Below the pieces are notes generated by a model, which was not told the DNA's origin, made no database searches, and saw nothing but the letters and a program-made list of their open reading frames with translations. DNA of 47,039 bases from an uncultured Clostridium sp. (lineage in GTDB: Bacteria > Bacillota > Clostridia > Clostridiales > Clostridiaceae): contig NZ_CAKVKB010000014.1 of NCBI RefSeq assembly GCF_934754915.1, positions 1 through 47,039 on the forward strand, given 5' to 3'. Of this stretch, positions 24,394-33,491 are shown in pieces; the stretch's first letter is position 1, and each line of letters opens with the position of its first letter. The position numbers were made by a program, and so were the translations under genes.

Positions 24394-25578
24394 TTATTCA
24401 CTTATATTTGATAATACATCAAGGATTATATCTGCACCTTGTTTTAATTCTTCTTTGCTGATTATTAGTGGTGGAAGAAGTCTTACAACATCTTTTCCAG
24501 CAGTTAATACTAATAATCCTTTTTTAAGACATTCTTTTTGAACAAGAGAAGGAGCACATGTAACTTTTATTCCAATCATTAATCCCATTCCACGTGTATC
24601 AACAACTTTTGGATTGTTTGCTTTTTCAATGATTTCTCTTACATAAGAGCCTTTTTCAGCAATTTCTTTATAAGAAGTTTCATTGCATAATTGATCAAGA
24701 ACCACTAATGCACCTGAACATACAACAGGATTAGCACCAAAAGTTGAACCATGATCACCAGGTTGGAATACATCCTGAACTTTTTCATTACATAGGAATC
24801 CACCAATAGGAAGTCCTGCACCTAAGCCTTTTGCAACAGTTACGATATCAGCTTTGACATCAAAATTTTCATATCCAAATAATTTTCCAGTTCTAGCAAT
24901 ACCACATTGAACTTCATCAAAGATTACAAGAATATCTTTTTCATTGCATATTTTAACGACTTCTTGAACGAAATCCTTATTTAAAGGAATAACTCCACCT
25001 TCACCCTGAATAGCTTCAAGCATTATTGCGCATACATCAGGTGTAAGTTTTTCTTTGAAATCTTCAATATCATTAGCTTTTACATAGTTAAATCCTTCAG
25101 TGAAAGGGTAGAAGAATTTATGAAATTTTTCTTGTCCAGTAGCTTTTAAAGTTGTAATAGTTCTTCCATGGAAAGATTGTATTAAAGTAAGAACTGTACT
25201 TCTTCCTTCACCATATTTATCAAAGCTGTATTTTCTGGCTAATTTTATAGCACCTTCATTGGCCTCAGCTCCAGAGTTTCCAAAGAAAACTTTTTTCATT
25301 CCAGCTTTTTCAGTTAATTCTTTTGCAAGTTTTACACTTGGTTCTGTAAAAAATATGTTTGAAGCATGGGCAAGTGTATTTAATTGTTTAGAAGTAGCTT
25401 CAACCCATTTTTTATTTCCATAACCTAGTGAACTTACACCGATTCCGCTTGTAAAATCTAAATATTTATTATTATCCTGGTCATAAAGATAAACGCCTTC
25501 ACCTTTAACTATTACTGGATCTAAACGACCATAACTGTTTACTAAATGATTTTTTGCTTCGTTAAAATCATATGCCAT
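24394..25578 (-). CDS. argD: Acetylornithine aminotransferase
   Basis: PLP-dependent class III aminotransferase (394 residues) making N-acetylornithine from the semialdehyde. Signatures: GNSGAEANEGAIKLARKY, SFHGRT, EAIQGEGGV, FDEVQCGIARTG and the PLP lysine in VTVAKGLGAG. The ATG follows AAAGGGGGA. Gaps of 173-179 bp separate it from argB and argF, longer than usual within an operon. Confidence 0.93.
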   Translation of the reverse strand: MAYDFNEAKNHLVNSYGRLDPVIVKGEGVYLYDQDNNKYLDFTSGIGVSSLGYGNKKWVEATSKQLNTLAHASNIFFTEPSVKLAKELTEKAGMKKVFFGNSGAEANEGAIKLARKYSFDKYGEGRSTVLTLIQSFHGRTITTLKATGQEKFHKFFYPFTEGFNYVKANDIEDFKEKLTPDVCAIMLEAIQGEGGVIPLNKDFVQEVVKICNEKDILVIFDEVQCGIARTGKLFGYENFDVKADIVTVAKGLGAGLPIGGFLCNEKVQDVFQPGDHGSTFGANPVVCSGALVVLDQLCNETSYKEIAEKGSYVREIIEKANNPKVVDTRGMGLMIGIKVTCAPSLVQKECLKKGLLVLTAGKDVVRLLPPLIISKEELKQGADIILDVLSNISE

Positions 25579-25687
25579 TTATTTAATCCCCCTTTTTATA
25601 TGAAATATACATATAGATTTTTTATATAAATAAACTCAAAATATTATTATGCAAAATATAAATTTATATTTTTTCATAATAAAACTT

Positions 25688-25748
25688 TAATCAAAGAAAT
25701 CTCATAATATTTCTTCTATAATTGACAAATGTCCATTGTCAATTGATG
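25688..25748 (-). repeat. MITE-like repeat, partial copy G
   Basis: AATCAAAGAAATCTCATAATATTTC followed by ATTGACAAATGTCCATTGTCAATTGATG matches the core and one end of the dispersed repeat; a clear opposite inverted end is missing. It sits between argB and argD, inside the arginine gene cluster. Confidence 0.55.
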
Positions 25749-25751
25749 TAA

Positions 25752-26606
25752 CTAATATATCATTGTTCCAACACCTTCAGGTGTAAATAATTCAAGTAAA
25801 ATAGAGTGGTGTATACGTCCATCTAATATTATGGCTCTTTCAACACCCATTCTTACAGCTTCAACACAACAGTCTATCTTAGGAATCATACCACCTTTGA
25901 TGACTCCTTCAAGACATAATTTTGGTATCTGATGAAGTCTTAATGTGCTTAATAAAGAAGAAGGATCACTTGGATCTTTCATAACTCCTGGAACATCTGT
26001 AAGAAGTATTAATTCTTCAGCTTTTAAAGCAGATGCTATTTTTGATGCACATGTATCTGCATTTATATTGTAAGGTTTATCATCATCCTCACCAAGCGCA
26101 ACACTTCCAATAACAGGAATATATCCTGAATTCATAGCAGTTTTCAATACATCGGTATTAACTTCAGTAACTTCACCAACATATCCTAAATCAACATCCG
26201 ATTCTAATTTTTTGGCTTTTACTAAACCGCCATCCATACCACATAATCCAAGAGCTTTTCCACCAAACTTTTGAATTAATGAAACTAAATCCTTGTTTAC
26301 TTTTCCGCCAAGAACCATTTGAACAACTTCTATGGTTACATCATCTGTATATCTTAAGCCATTAATGAATTCGCTCTTATGATTTAATCTCTTTATTAAA
26401 TCTGAAATAGCTGGACCTCCACCATGAACTACTACAGGTTCAATACCAACACATTTCATCAAGATAATATCATTAATGACTGTTTCTTTTAATTCTTCAT
26501 TTATCATTGCATTTCCACCATATTTTATAACAACGATTTTTCCACGATATTTTTGTATATATGGAAGTGCATTGACTAATATTTCAGCTCTTTCTGAATA
26601 ATTCAA
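25752..26606 (-). CDS. argB: Acetylglutamate kinase
   Basis: Amino-acid kinase family protein (284 residues) phosphorylating N-acetylglutamate. Signatures: VVIKYGGNAM, VVVHGGGPAISD, LLTDVPGV and GGMIPK. The start codon is TTG at 26606 (TTGAATTATTCA), served by the run GGGGGG at 26612-26618; no ATG fits. Placed after argJ with a 14-bp perfect hairpin in the 81-bp gap. Confidence 0.92.
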   Translation of the reverse strand: MNYSERAEILVNALPYIQKYRGKIVVIKYGGNAMINEELKETVINDIILMKCVGIEPVVVHGGGPAISDLIKRLNHKSEFINGLRYTDDVTIEVVQMVLGGKVNKDLVSLIQKFGGKALGLCGMDGGLVKAKKLESDVDLGYVGEVTEVNTDVLKTAMNSGYIPVIGSVALGEDDDKPYNINADTCASKIASALKAEELILLTDVPGVMKDPSDPSSLLSTLRLHQIPKLCLEGVIKGGMIPKIDCCVEAVRMGVERAIILDGRIHHSILLELFTPEGVGTMIY

Positions 26607-26627
26607 AATAAACCCCCCGTTTTTGAA

Positions 26628-26660
26628 TTACAGGATGAAAAAATAATTTTCATCCTGTAA
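26628..26660 (-). other. Hairpin in the argJ-argB gap
   Basis: TTACAGGATGAAAA and TTTTCATCCTGTAA form a perfect 14-bp stem with a 5-nt loop. On the minus strand no T-run follows, so it is unlikely to be a full terminator. It may stabilise mRNA ends or tune argB expression. Confidence 0.6.
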
Positions 26661-26687
26661 TAAGAAATATATTAAATAATAGTTTTC

Positions 26688-27917
26688 TTAGCTTCTATAA
26701 TCTCCATTAATCTTTACATAATCATAACTTAAGTCACATCCCCATACATAAGCACTGAAATTGCCTTGACATAAGTCTACTTTAATTATTACTTCTTTTT
26801 GGTCTAAAACTTTTTTAGCTAAGTCTTCATCAAAAGCAACTGAGCTTCCATTTTTGCATACTTCAATTTCTCCACCGCAGCTTGCAAAGGAAACATTAAC
26901 TTTTTCAGGATCAAATTCAACATTTGCATAACCAAGAGCACATAAAATTCTTCCCCAGTTAGCATCACTTCCAAACATTGCTGTTTTAACAAGACTTGAA
27001 TTTATTACACTTTTACCAAAGAGTACTGCATCTTTTTCGCTTGCAGCACCAGAAATCTGGCATTCTAATAGTTTTGTTGCACCTTCACCATCTTTGGCAA
27101 TATTCTTAGCCATAATTGTATTTACTTCTTTTAATGCATTTACAAAAGCATCATAATTTTCATCTTTTTCAGTTATAGTAGGATTACCAGCCTGTCCGTT
27201 AGCTAAGATGAAAATAGAATCATTAGTGCTTGTATCTCCATCAACACTTACTCTGTTGTAAGTAACAGTAACAGTTGATTTTAAAGCTTCATCAAGAAGC
27301 TGAGGAGATATTGAAAGGTCTGTTGTTAAGAATGAAAGCATAGTTCCCATATTAGGTTCAATCATTCCAGAACCCTTGGCCATTGAACCAATTGTTACTT
27401 TTTTATCACCTACATTAAATTCAACAGCTAACTGCTTCATGTAAGTATCAGTTGTCATAATGGCAGAAGCTGCATCTTCATTTCCGTTTTTAGATAATTT
27501 TTCTGTAAGTAGAGGAATTCCATCTTTTATTGCATCAATGTTTAAAGGAACACCAATAACTCCAGTAGAAGCAACTAAAACATCATCAGCTTTTAAATTT
27601 AAAGCTTTTGCTTGAAGAACTGTCATTTTTTTTGCTTTATTTAAACCATCATCACCATTACATGTGTTTGCATTACCACTATTTATTATTATTGCTTGAG
27701 CTTTTTTATTTGCTAAGTGTTCTTTACATATGTAAATAGGAGCCCCTTTAACTTTATTTTTTGTGAACATGCCAGCAGCATTAGCTGGTACTTCAGAATA
27801 AATTAAAGCTAAATCCTTTTTTACTGAAGAAGAACCTTGTTTGATACCACAGTGGATACCTGATGCAAGAAACCCCTTTGGAGCAGTAACTCCTCCGTCT
27901 ATAAATTTTATTTCCAT
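26688..27917 (-). CDS. argJ: Bifunctional ornithine acetyltransferase / NAGS
   Basis: The 409-residue ArgJ recycles the acetyl group from acetylornithine to glutamate. It is made as a precursor that self-cleaves before the Thr in PNMGTML. Signatures: GVTAPKGFLASGI, KGSGMIEPN, and ANWGRILCALGY. With no argA/argE seen, the cyclic acetyl pathway is used. It lies 61 bp after argC and has AGGGGGT before its ATG. Confidence 0.93.
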   Translation of the reverse strand: MEIKFIDGGVTAPKGFLASGIHCGIKQGSSSVKKDLALIYSEVPANAAGMFTKNKVKGAPIYICKEHLANKKAQAIIINSGNANTCNGDDGLNKAKKMTVLQAKALNLKADDVLVASTGVIGVPLNIDAIKDGIPLLTEKLSKNGNEDAASAIMTTDTYMKQLAVEFNVGDKKVTIGSMAKGSGMIEPNMGTMLSFLTTDLSISPQLLDEALKSTVTVTYNRVSVDGDTSTNDSIFILANGQAGNPTITEKDENYDAFVNALKEVNTIMAKNIAKDGEGATKLLECQISGAASEKDAVLFGKSVINSSLVKTAMFGSDANWGRILCALGYANVEFDPEKVNVSFASCGGEIEVCKNGSSVAFDEDLAKKVLDQKEVIIKVDLCQGNFSAYVWGCDLSYDYVKINGDYRS

Positions 27918-27978
27918 AAATAAAAACCCCCTTTTAGTTCAATAGATAATTGATTTCTCTTTAGTTATTTGATATTGA

Positions 27979-29013
27979 TTAAAACGCAGGTGCTATTAAG
28001 TTTAATCCTTCAGTTTCATCAAAACCTAAGATTATATTCATATTTTGAATAGCTTGTCCGGCAGCACCTTTTATCATATTATCAATTGTGCTTACTACTA
28101 TTATTTGATCTTTTCTATGATTTAAGTGAAGTGAAACATAGCAGTCATTTGAAAATCTTACATTTTTTATAGAAGCTGTTTGACCTAATGGAAGTACATG
28201 TACAAAAGGCATGTCTTTGTAACATTCTTCATAAAGTTTATGTATTTCTTCAAGATTTACTTCTTTTTTAGGAGTACAGTATATTGTTGAAACTATACCT
28301 CTGTTGATTGGAAGAAGATGAGGAGTGAATGTTACAGTTACCTTTTCATCTGCCATTGTAGATAGGATTTCTTCAATTTCTGGTGTATGTCTATGTGCAC
28401 CAACTTTATATGGAGCAAATGTTTCATTTTCATCAGGGAAGTGAGTAGTCTGAGAAAGACCTCTTCCTGAACCAGTTGTACCTGATTTTGAATCACAGAT
28501 TATATTTTTTGTTTCTATTAATGAATTTTTTAATAATGGCATTAATCCTAAATTAATAGTAGTTGGATAACATCCAGGATTAGCAATAAGCTTACATTTT
28601 TTGATTTTATCCTTATTTAATTCAGGAAGTCCATATACACATTGTTTATGAAGTTCAGGCTGATTGAATTTTTTTCCGTACCAGTTTTCATATTCAGCTT
28701 CACTAGATAATCTGAAATCAGCACCCATATCGATACAGATTTTGTTGTTTTCAACGGCTTTTTTTGCTATATCTTCACTTAATCCATGAGGTAATGCTGT
28801 AAAGATAACATCTGATTTTGCAATAACATCTTCAGCAGTTTCACATACTAAATCTGTTTTGTTTAAAAAGTTAACATATACATTGCTTATTTCCTGTCCT
28901 TCAAATGAAACTGAGCTTAAAGCTGCAACTTCAACTTTTGGATGTGATAATAATAATCTTAAAAGTTCAGCACCAACATATCCAGTAGCACCGATTATTC
29001 CTATTTTTGTCAT
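27979..29013 (-). CDS. argC: N-acetyl-gamma-glutamyl-phosphate reductase
   Basis: The 344-residue enzyme reduces acetylglutamyl phosphate to the semialdehyde with NADPH. N-terminal Rossmann signature IGIIGATGYVGAELLRLL, catalytic cysteine in NPGCYPTTINLGLMPL, C-terminal RNCYVSLHLNHRKD-like region (SNDCYVSLHLN). The ATG follows TGGAGG. It is the first gene of argCJBDF. Confidence 0.94.
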   Translation of the reverse strand: MTKIGIIGATGYVGAELLRLLLSHPKVEVAALSSVSFEGQEISNVYVNFLNKTDLVCETAEDVIAKSDVIFTALPHGLSEDIAKKAVENNKICIDMGADFRLSSEAEYENWYGKKFNQPELHKQCVYGLPELNKDKIKKCKLIANPGCYPTTINLGLMPLLKNSLIETKNIICDSKSGTTGSGRGLSQTTHFPDENETFAPYKVGAHRHTPEIEEILSTMADEKVTVTFTPHLLPINRGIVSTIYCTPKKEVNLEEIHKLYEECYKDMPFVHVLPLGQTASIKNVRFSNDCYVSLHLNHRKDQIIVVSTIDNMIKGAAGQAIQNMNIILGFDETEGLNLIAPAF

Positions 29014-29125
29014 TTATATAGCCTCCAGATTTTATTTGACAGTTAATAGTTAACAATCAAACAGTTTAAAAAATAAATTTTACAACTTGTTGATTTAAGT
29101 TAATTGATTAGCTGAAATATAGTTT

Positions 29126-29209
29126 TATATATTCCAAATAATAAAAATCCATGATATTAAAGAAATCTTGAAAAGATTTTGCCCTTTATTGTCAATTGGA
29201 ATATATATT
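29126..29209 (-). repeat. MITE-like repeat, copy E (with TIRs)
   Basis: TATATTCCAA at the left end and TTGGAATATATAT at the right are inverted repeats. The core TTAAAGAAATCTTGAAAAGATTT and TTTATTGTCAATTGG match copies D and F. It sits in the 293-bp gap between argH and argC. That gap also holds a small imperfect hairpin (about 29229-29268). Confidence 0.7.
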
Positions 29210-29306
29210 TTCCATAGAAATATTTTTAAAGAAGAACTCTTAAATAAAGTTTAAAAATTCTTCTTTAAAACTTATTTTTGTATAATTATCTTTAATTAAA
29301 TTATCC

Positions 29307-30689
29307 TTAGTTCATATGATTATTTATAAACTTTTCTAATGATTCAATTTGAGATTTAATTGATTCTCTCGAAGGACCACCTATAACCTTACGTTCTTCT
29401 ACACATGTAACAAGGTCAATTGCATGATACACGTCTTCTTCGAAGATAGGAGAGAATTTCTTAAGTTCATCAAGATTTAATTCTTCTATCATCTTATCTT
29501 GTTTTATACATTCAAGAACTATCTCACCTACAACACCATGAGCATCTCTGAATGCCATTCCTTTTTTAACAAGATAATCTGCAAGGTCAGTAGCATTTGT
29601 AAATCCTTTTGCAGCACCTTTTCTCATGTTATCTTTTTTAACTCTCATTGTGTCTATCATTCCAGTAAATGTTGTAAGTGCAAGAAGAACTGTATCAAGT
29701 CCATCAAATAGACATTCTTTATCTTCCTGCATATCTTTGTTATATGCTAAAGGAATACCTTTCATAACAGTGAGAAGTGTCATAAGATCACCATAAACTC
29801 TACCTGTTTTACCTCTTACAAGTTCTGCAACGTCAGGATTTTTTTTCTGAGGCATTATAGAACTTCCTGTACTATATCCATCATCAAGTTCTATAAAGCT
29901 GAATTCATTTGAACACCAAAGAATAATCTCTTCTGAAAATCTTGAAAGATGCATCATTATCATTGAAAATGCAGATAATGCTTCAATTGCATGATCTCTG
30001 TCTGATACACTGTCTAAGCTGTTTACAGTAGGTCTTGAGAATCCAAGGGCTTTGGCTACAGCTTCTCTGTCTAAAGGATAAGTAGTAGTAGCAAGAGCTC
30101 CTGCACCAAGTGGCATTGTATCCATTCTTTCAAGACAGTCTTCAATTCTTGTAATATCACGTTTAAACATTTCAGCATAAGCTAAAAAGTGAAGTGCAAG
30201 AGTTATAGGCTGTGCTTTTTGAAGATGAGTATAGCCTGGCATTATTGTATCTATATTTTCATTAGATTTCTTTAAAAGAACTTTTTCAAGACTTATAAGT
30301 TCTTCCTTTACAGTTAATAATGATTTTCTTAAATAAAGCTTTAAATCTAAAGCAACCTGGTCATTTCTGCTTCTTCCAGTATGAAGTTTTTTACCATTTT
30401 CTCCAATGTAGTATGTTAAAGTACCTTCAACAAAGCTATGGATATCTTCAGAAGTCATATCTATTTCAATTGAACCACTGTCAATTCTTTTTAATATTTC
30501 AAGGAGGCCAGAAACAATTCTGTCACTGGCATCTTTTGAAATTATACCTTGATCTCCAAGCATTGAAGCATGAGCAATACTTCCTTCGATATCTTCACGA
30601 TACATTCTTGAATCAAATGGAATAGAAGAGTTAAAATCATTAACACTTTTGTCAGTTCCTTTTTTAAAACGTCCGCCCCAAAGTTTCAT
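29307..30689 (-). CDS. argH: Argininosuccinate lyase
   Basis: The 460-residue fumarase/aspartase superfamily enzyme splits argininosuccinate into arginine and fumarate. N terminus KLWGGRFKKGTD, HTGRSRNDQVALD, MPGYTHLQKAQP and the superfamily signature GSSIMPQKKNPD are all present. It starts 1 nt after the argG stop; its ribosome site (AAGAGG) lies in the argG 3' end, so the two are coupled. Confidence 0.95.
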   Translation of the reverse strand: MKLWGGRFKKGTDKSVNDFNSSIPFDSRMYREDIEGSIAHASMLGDQGIISKDASDRIVSGLLEILKRIDSGSIEIDMTSEDIHSFVEGTLTYYIGENGKKLHTGRSRNDQVALDLKLYLRKSLLTVKEELISLEKVLLKKSNENIDTIMPGYTHLQKAQPITLALHFLAYAEMFKRDITRIEDCLERMDTMPLGAGALATTTYPLDREAVAKALGFSRPTVNSLDSVSDRDHAIEALSAFSMIMMHLSRFSEEIILWCSNEFSFIELDDGYSTGSSIMPQKKNPDVAELVRGKTGRVYGDLMTLLTVMKGIPLAYNKDMQEDKECLFDGLDTVLLALTTFTGMIDTMRVKKDNMRKGAAKGFTNATDLADYLVKKGMAFRDAHGVVGEIVLECIKQDKMIEELNLDELKKFSPIFEEDVYHAIDLVTCVEERKVIGGPSRESIKSQIESLEKFINNHMN

Positions 30690-30690
30690 A

Positions 30691-31914
30691 TTATTTAACC
30701 TCTTTCTTAAGGCTTGCTTGCATTTTTGCTCTAACTACTGATGGTAGTCCATAAAGACTTATAAATCCAGCTGAATCTTTTTGATTGTAAACACCATCTT
30801 CTCCAAATGTAGCATATTCTTCACTGTATAATGAGTATGGTGAAGTCATACCAGCATTTACGATGTTTCCTTTATATAATTTTAATTTGATTTCACCTGT
30901 AACAGTTTCTTGAGTTTTATTAACAAATTCAGTTAATGCTTCTCTAAGAGGAGTGAACCATTGACCATTGTATACTAAATCAGCAAATTTTAAAGCGATT
31001 TGTTGTTTGTAGTGAGCTGTTTCTTTATCTAAGCAGATTTCTTCAAGGTCTTTATGAGCTGCATAAAGGATAGTTCCACCTGGAGTTTCATAAACACCTC
31101 TTGATTTCATACCAACAAGTCTGTTTTCAACCATGTCAGTAATACCTATAGCATTTTCACCACCAACTTTGTTAAGTGCTTCTAATAATTCAACACTGTT
31201 CATTTTCTTACCGTTTAAAGCAACAGCAATACCTTTTTCAAATGTTAAAGTGATGTAAGTAGGTTCATCTGGTGCTGCTTCTAAAGTTTTAGAAAGCTCT
31301 AAGATTTTATCATATTTTGGTTCATTTTCTGGAAATTCTAAGTCTAATCCTTCATGACTTAAATGCCAGATGTTTTTATCTTTACTATAGTTAGTTTCAC
31401 GATTTATTTTTAATGGAATATTTTTTGATTCTGCATATTCAATTTCTTCTTCTCTAGATTTGATATCCCAAACTCTCCAAGGAGCTATTATTGGCATTTC
31501 TGGAGCAAATGCCTTTACTGCAAGTTCAAATCTAACCTGATCATTTCCCTTACCAGTACATCCGTGACATATTGCATCTGCACCTTCTTTTTTAGCTATT
31601 TCAACTAATCTCTTTCCAATTAAAGGTCTTGCAAATGAAGTTCCAAGTAAGTATTTTCCTTCATATATTGCACCAGCTTGAATAGTAGGGAAGATATAGT
31701 CATCAACAAATTCTTGAGTTAAATCTTCTATATATAATTTTGATGCTCCTGTTTTTATTGCTTTTTCTTCTAGTCCGTCTAATTCATCTTTTTGTCCAAC
31801 ATTACCACATACAGCTATAACTTCACATCCATAATTTTCTTTTAACCATGGAATTATAATTGATGTATCTAATCCTCCTGAATAAGCTAAAACTACTTTA
31901 TTATATTTTGCCAT
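30691..31914 (-). CDS. argG: Argininosuccinate synthase
   Basis: The 407-residue ATP-dependent ligase joins citrulline and aspartate. PP-loop AYSGGLDTSIIIPWL at the N terminus, GCTGKGNDQVRFE, and the substrate-binding region SREEEIEYA. The ATG follows AGAGGGGGC. It is the first gene of argGH and has a recognisable promoter and ARG-box-like site upstream. Confidence 0.95.
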   Translation of the reverse strand: MAKYNKVVLAYSGGLDTSIIIPWLKENYGCEVIAVCGNVGQKDELDGLEEKAIKTGASKLYIEDLTQEFVDDYIFPTIQAGAIYEGKYLLGTSFARPLIGKRLVEIAKKEGADAICHGCTGKGNDQVRFELAVKAFAPEMPIIAPWRVWDIKSREEEIEYAESKNIPLKINRETNYSKDKNIWHLSHEGLDLEFPENEPKYDKILELSKTLEAAPDEPTYITLTFEKGIAVALNGKKMNSVELLEALNKVGGENAIGITDMVENRLVGMKSRGVYETPGGTILYAAHKDLEEICLDKETAHYKQQIALKFADLVYNGQWFTPLREALTEFVNKTQETVTGEIKLKLYKGNIVNAGMTSPYSLYSEEYATFGEDGVYNQKDSAGFISLYGLPSVVRAKMQASLKKEVK

Positions 31915-31994
31915 TTTAAAAGCCCCCTCTTATAATACATTGTTAGTTATGTAAAAAAATAATAAAATTACTAAATTAACTTGTTTTTTTTATA

Positions 31995-32046
31995 ATTATA
32001 CAACCGCTATGCATAAAAATCAACACTTTGTGTAAAAATATTCATA
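31995..32046 (-). promoter_or_regulatory. argG promoter with ARG-box-like operator
   Basis: On the minus strand: -35 TTGATT (32018-32023), 17-bp spacer, -10 TATAAT (31995-32000). TATGAATATTTTTACACA (32029-32046), next to the -35, matches the ArgR/AhrC box TNTGAATWWWWATTCANA at 16 of 18 positions. TATGCATA motifs recur at 32008-32015 and near 32060-32066. This supports ArgR repression by arginine; argR itself is not in the window. Confidence 0.65.
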
Positions 32047-32137
32047 AAAAATAAAGTTTTATGCATAAAAAATTATAATGTACAATATATTTATGCAATA
32101 AATATGCAAAAGAAGAGAAAAAATAATAGACAATATT

Positions 32138-32518
32138 TTAAAATATATTGCCTATAGTAACGTTTTGAAGATCTTTAATTGTATCTGCTCCGTATTTTAT
32201 ATAATGTAATGAAGCAAAAGCTTCACTTATATCATCTTTGGAAATGTATATGCATAATTTTGCGGTCTCATATTTCAAGATATCATAATCCTGATGATTT
32301 ACATATATTGAAGCAGAAAATATATTTTCTTCAATAGAGTTTAATAGTTCTGTTGATTTTTCATAAGCTGTATCATAATCTCCATTTAATAGCATTATTT
32401 CTAAATCATCAGTCGTAGCAATGATAGAATCACATAAATTGACTACAGAATTATTTAGAAAGAAAATACAAATCAATAAACTGAAAAAAATAATTATTGA
32501 TATTATTGCATTTTTCAT
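32138..32518 (-). CDS. DUF4363 family protein
   Basis: The 126-residue protein has one N-terminal membrane helix (about 4-24; AIISIIIFFSLLICIFFLNN) and an all-helical extracellular part. It is similar in length and layout to DUF4363 proteins, which are usually encoded directly after DUF421 genes in clostridia. Its ATG overlaps the stop of the DUF421 gene (ATGA). Its function is unknown; it is probably a partner of the DUF421 membrane protein. Confidence 0.65.
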   Translation of the reverse strand: MKNAIISIIIFFSLLICIFFLNNSVVNLCDSIIATTDDLEIMLLNGDYDTAYEKSTELLNSIEENIFSASIYVNHQDYDILKYETAKLCIYISKDDISEAFASLHYIKYGADTIKDLQNVTIGNIF

Positions 32519-33207
32519 AGAGCACACTCCTTTTCGTAGTCATCATAATATTGCACAAAAAATTTGCCTTCAGTATCGTACATTGCTATAAGTATATTAT
32601 CAATATTATCAATTCCATGTTTTTTCAGTGTGTTCATAATACATTCACTATCTTTGTTTATAGATGTTATGGAATTTTTATTTATTTTTCCATCAGCTAC
32701 AAGGATTTTAGGAAAGATTAACTTTGAATTTGATGTCTTGTCACTACTGCTATTGTTAGTATTATAATTTTTAGGCAGAATTGATAATTGACCACTGTTT
32801 TCTAAAATGGCATATTGAATTTCATTAAGATTATAGCATTTTGCAAGTCTTAACTCTTCGAATAATTCGTCAAGATTTATCTGTTGTTTTTTTAATGCAT
32901 CATAGTTGATTTTTCCATTATATATGAGAATACATGGAGAACCATCTAATATATTACGAGCACTCTGAATTTTTAATTCTATTTGAGTTATTAAGGTTTT
33001 TAAGAATAATAAGGTTATAATTGGTACAATTCCTTGAAGAAGTGGATATCTCTGATCTTGCATTGGCAATGAAGCTAAATCAGAAATCATTATTGTTATT
33101 ACAAATTCATAAGGCTCAAGTTCACCAATCTGACGCTTTCCCATTAATCTCATAACCAAAACTACAATAGAATATAATAAAATTGTTCTTATACATACAA
33201 TAATCAT
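32515..33207 (-). CDS. DUF421 (YetF/YcaP-like) membrane protein
   Basis: The 230-residue protein has three N-terminal membrane segments and a cytosolic DUF421 domain. Recognisable: RLMGKRQIGELEPYEFVITIMISDLAS, then DGSPCILIYNGKINYDALKKQQI. The family includes B. subtilis YetF and spore-associated homologues; the biochemical role is not settled. Between the domain and the C terminus is an Asn/Ser-rich insert (about 148-162). First gene of a two-gene unit, divergent from the kinase at 33492. Confidence 0.85.
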   Translation of the reverse strand: MIIVCIRTILLYSIVVLVMRLMGKRQIGELEPYEFVITIMISDLASLPMQDQRYPLLQGIVPIITLLFLKTLITQIELKIQSARNILDGSPCILIYNGKINYDALKKQQINLDELFEELRLAKCYNLNEIQYAILENSGQLSILPKNYNTNNSSSDKTSNSKLIFPKILVADGKINKNSITSINKDSECIMNTLKKHGIDNIDNILIAMYDTEGKFFVQYYDDYEKECAL

Positions 33208-33491
33208 AAACTAAACACCTCTAATTATAATATCTGTAAAAGTAGAATTATTATACATGGAAACATTATTTATAATGATGTGAACAATTTATAGAAGAAA
33301 AACTATAATATACTTAGAAGAACATTTGCAGATTTTAGAAGAGAATAATAAAATATTTAGGTATAGTACTATTGATTTTAATTTATATAATTGTAGAATT
33401 TATATTTTTAATTTGGACACTATAAAAAATATAATTGATTTATTAATTATATTTTTTATTAGATAATCTTGTAGAGGGAGCTGAAAAATGC

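Noticed and set aside
26628..26660. Terminator splitting argCJ from argBDF
   Set aside because: Perfect stem but no T-run on the minus strand and it lies very close to argB; called a hairpin, not a terminator.
29026..29060. Plus-strand promoter from TTGACA at the argC 5' end
   Set aside because: No -10 box at proper spacing and no plus-strand gene follows; probably chance or repeat-derived sequence.
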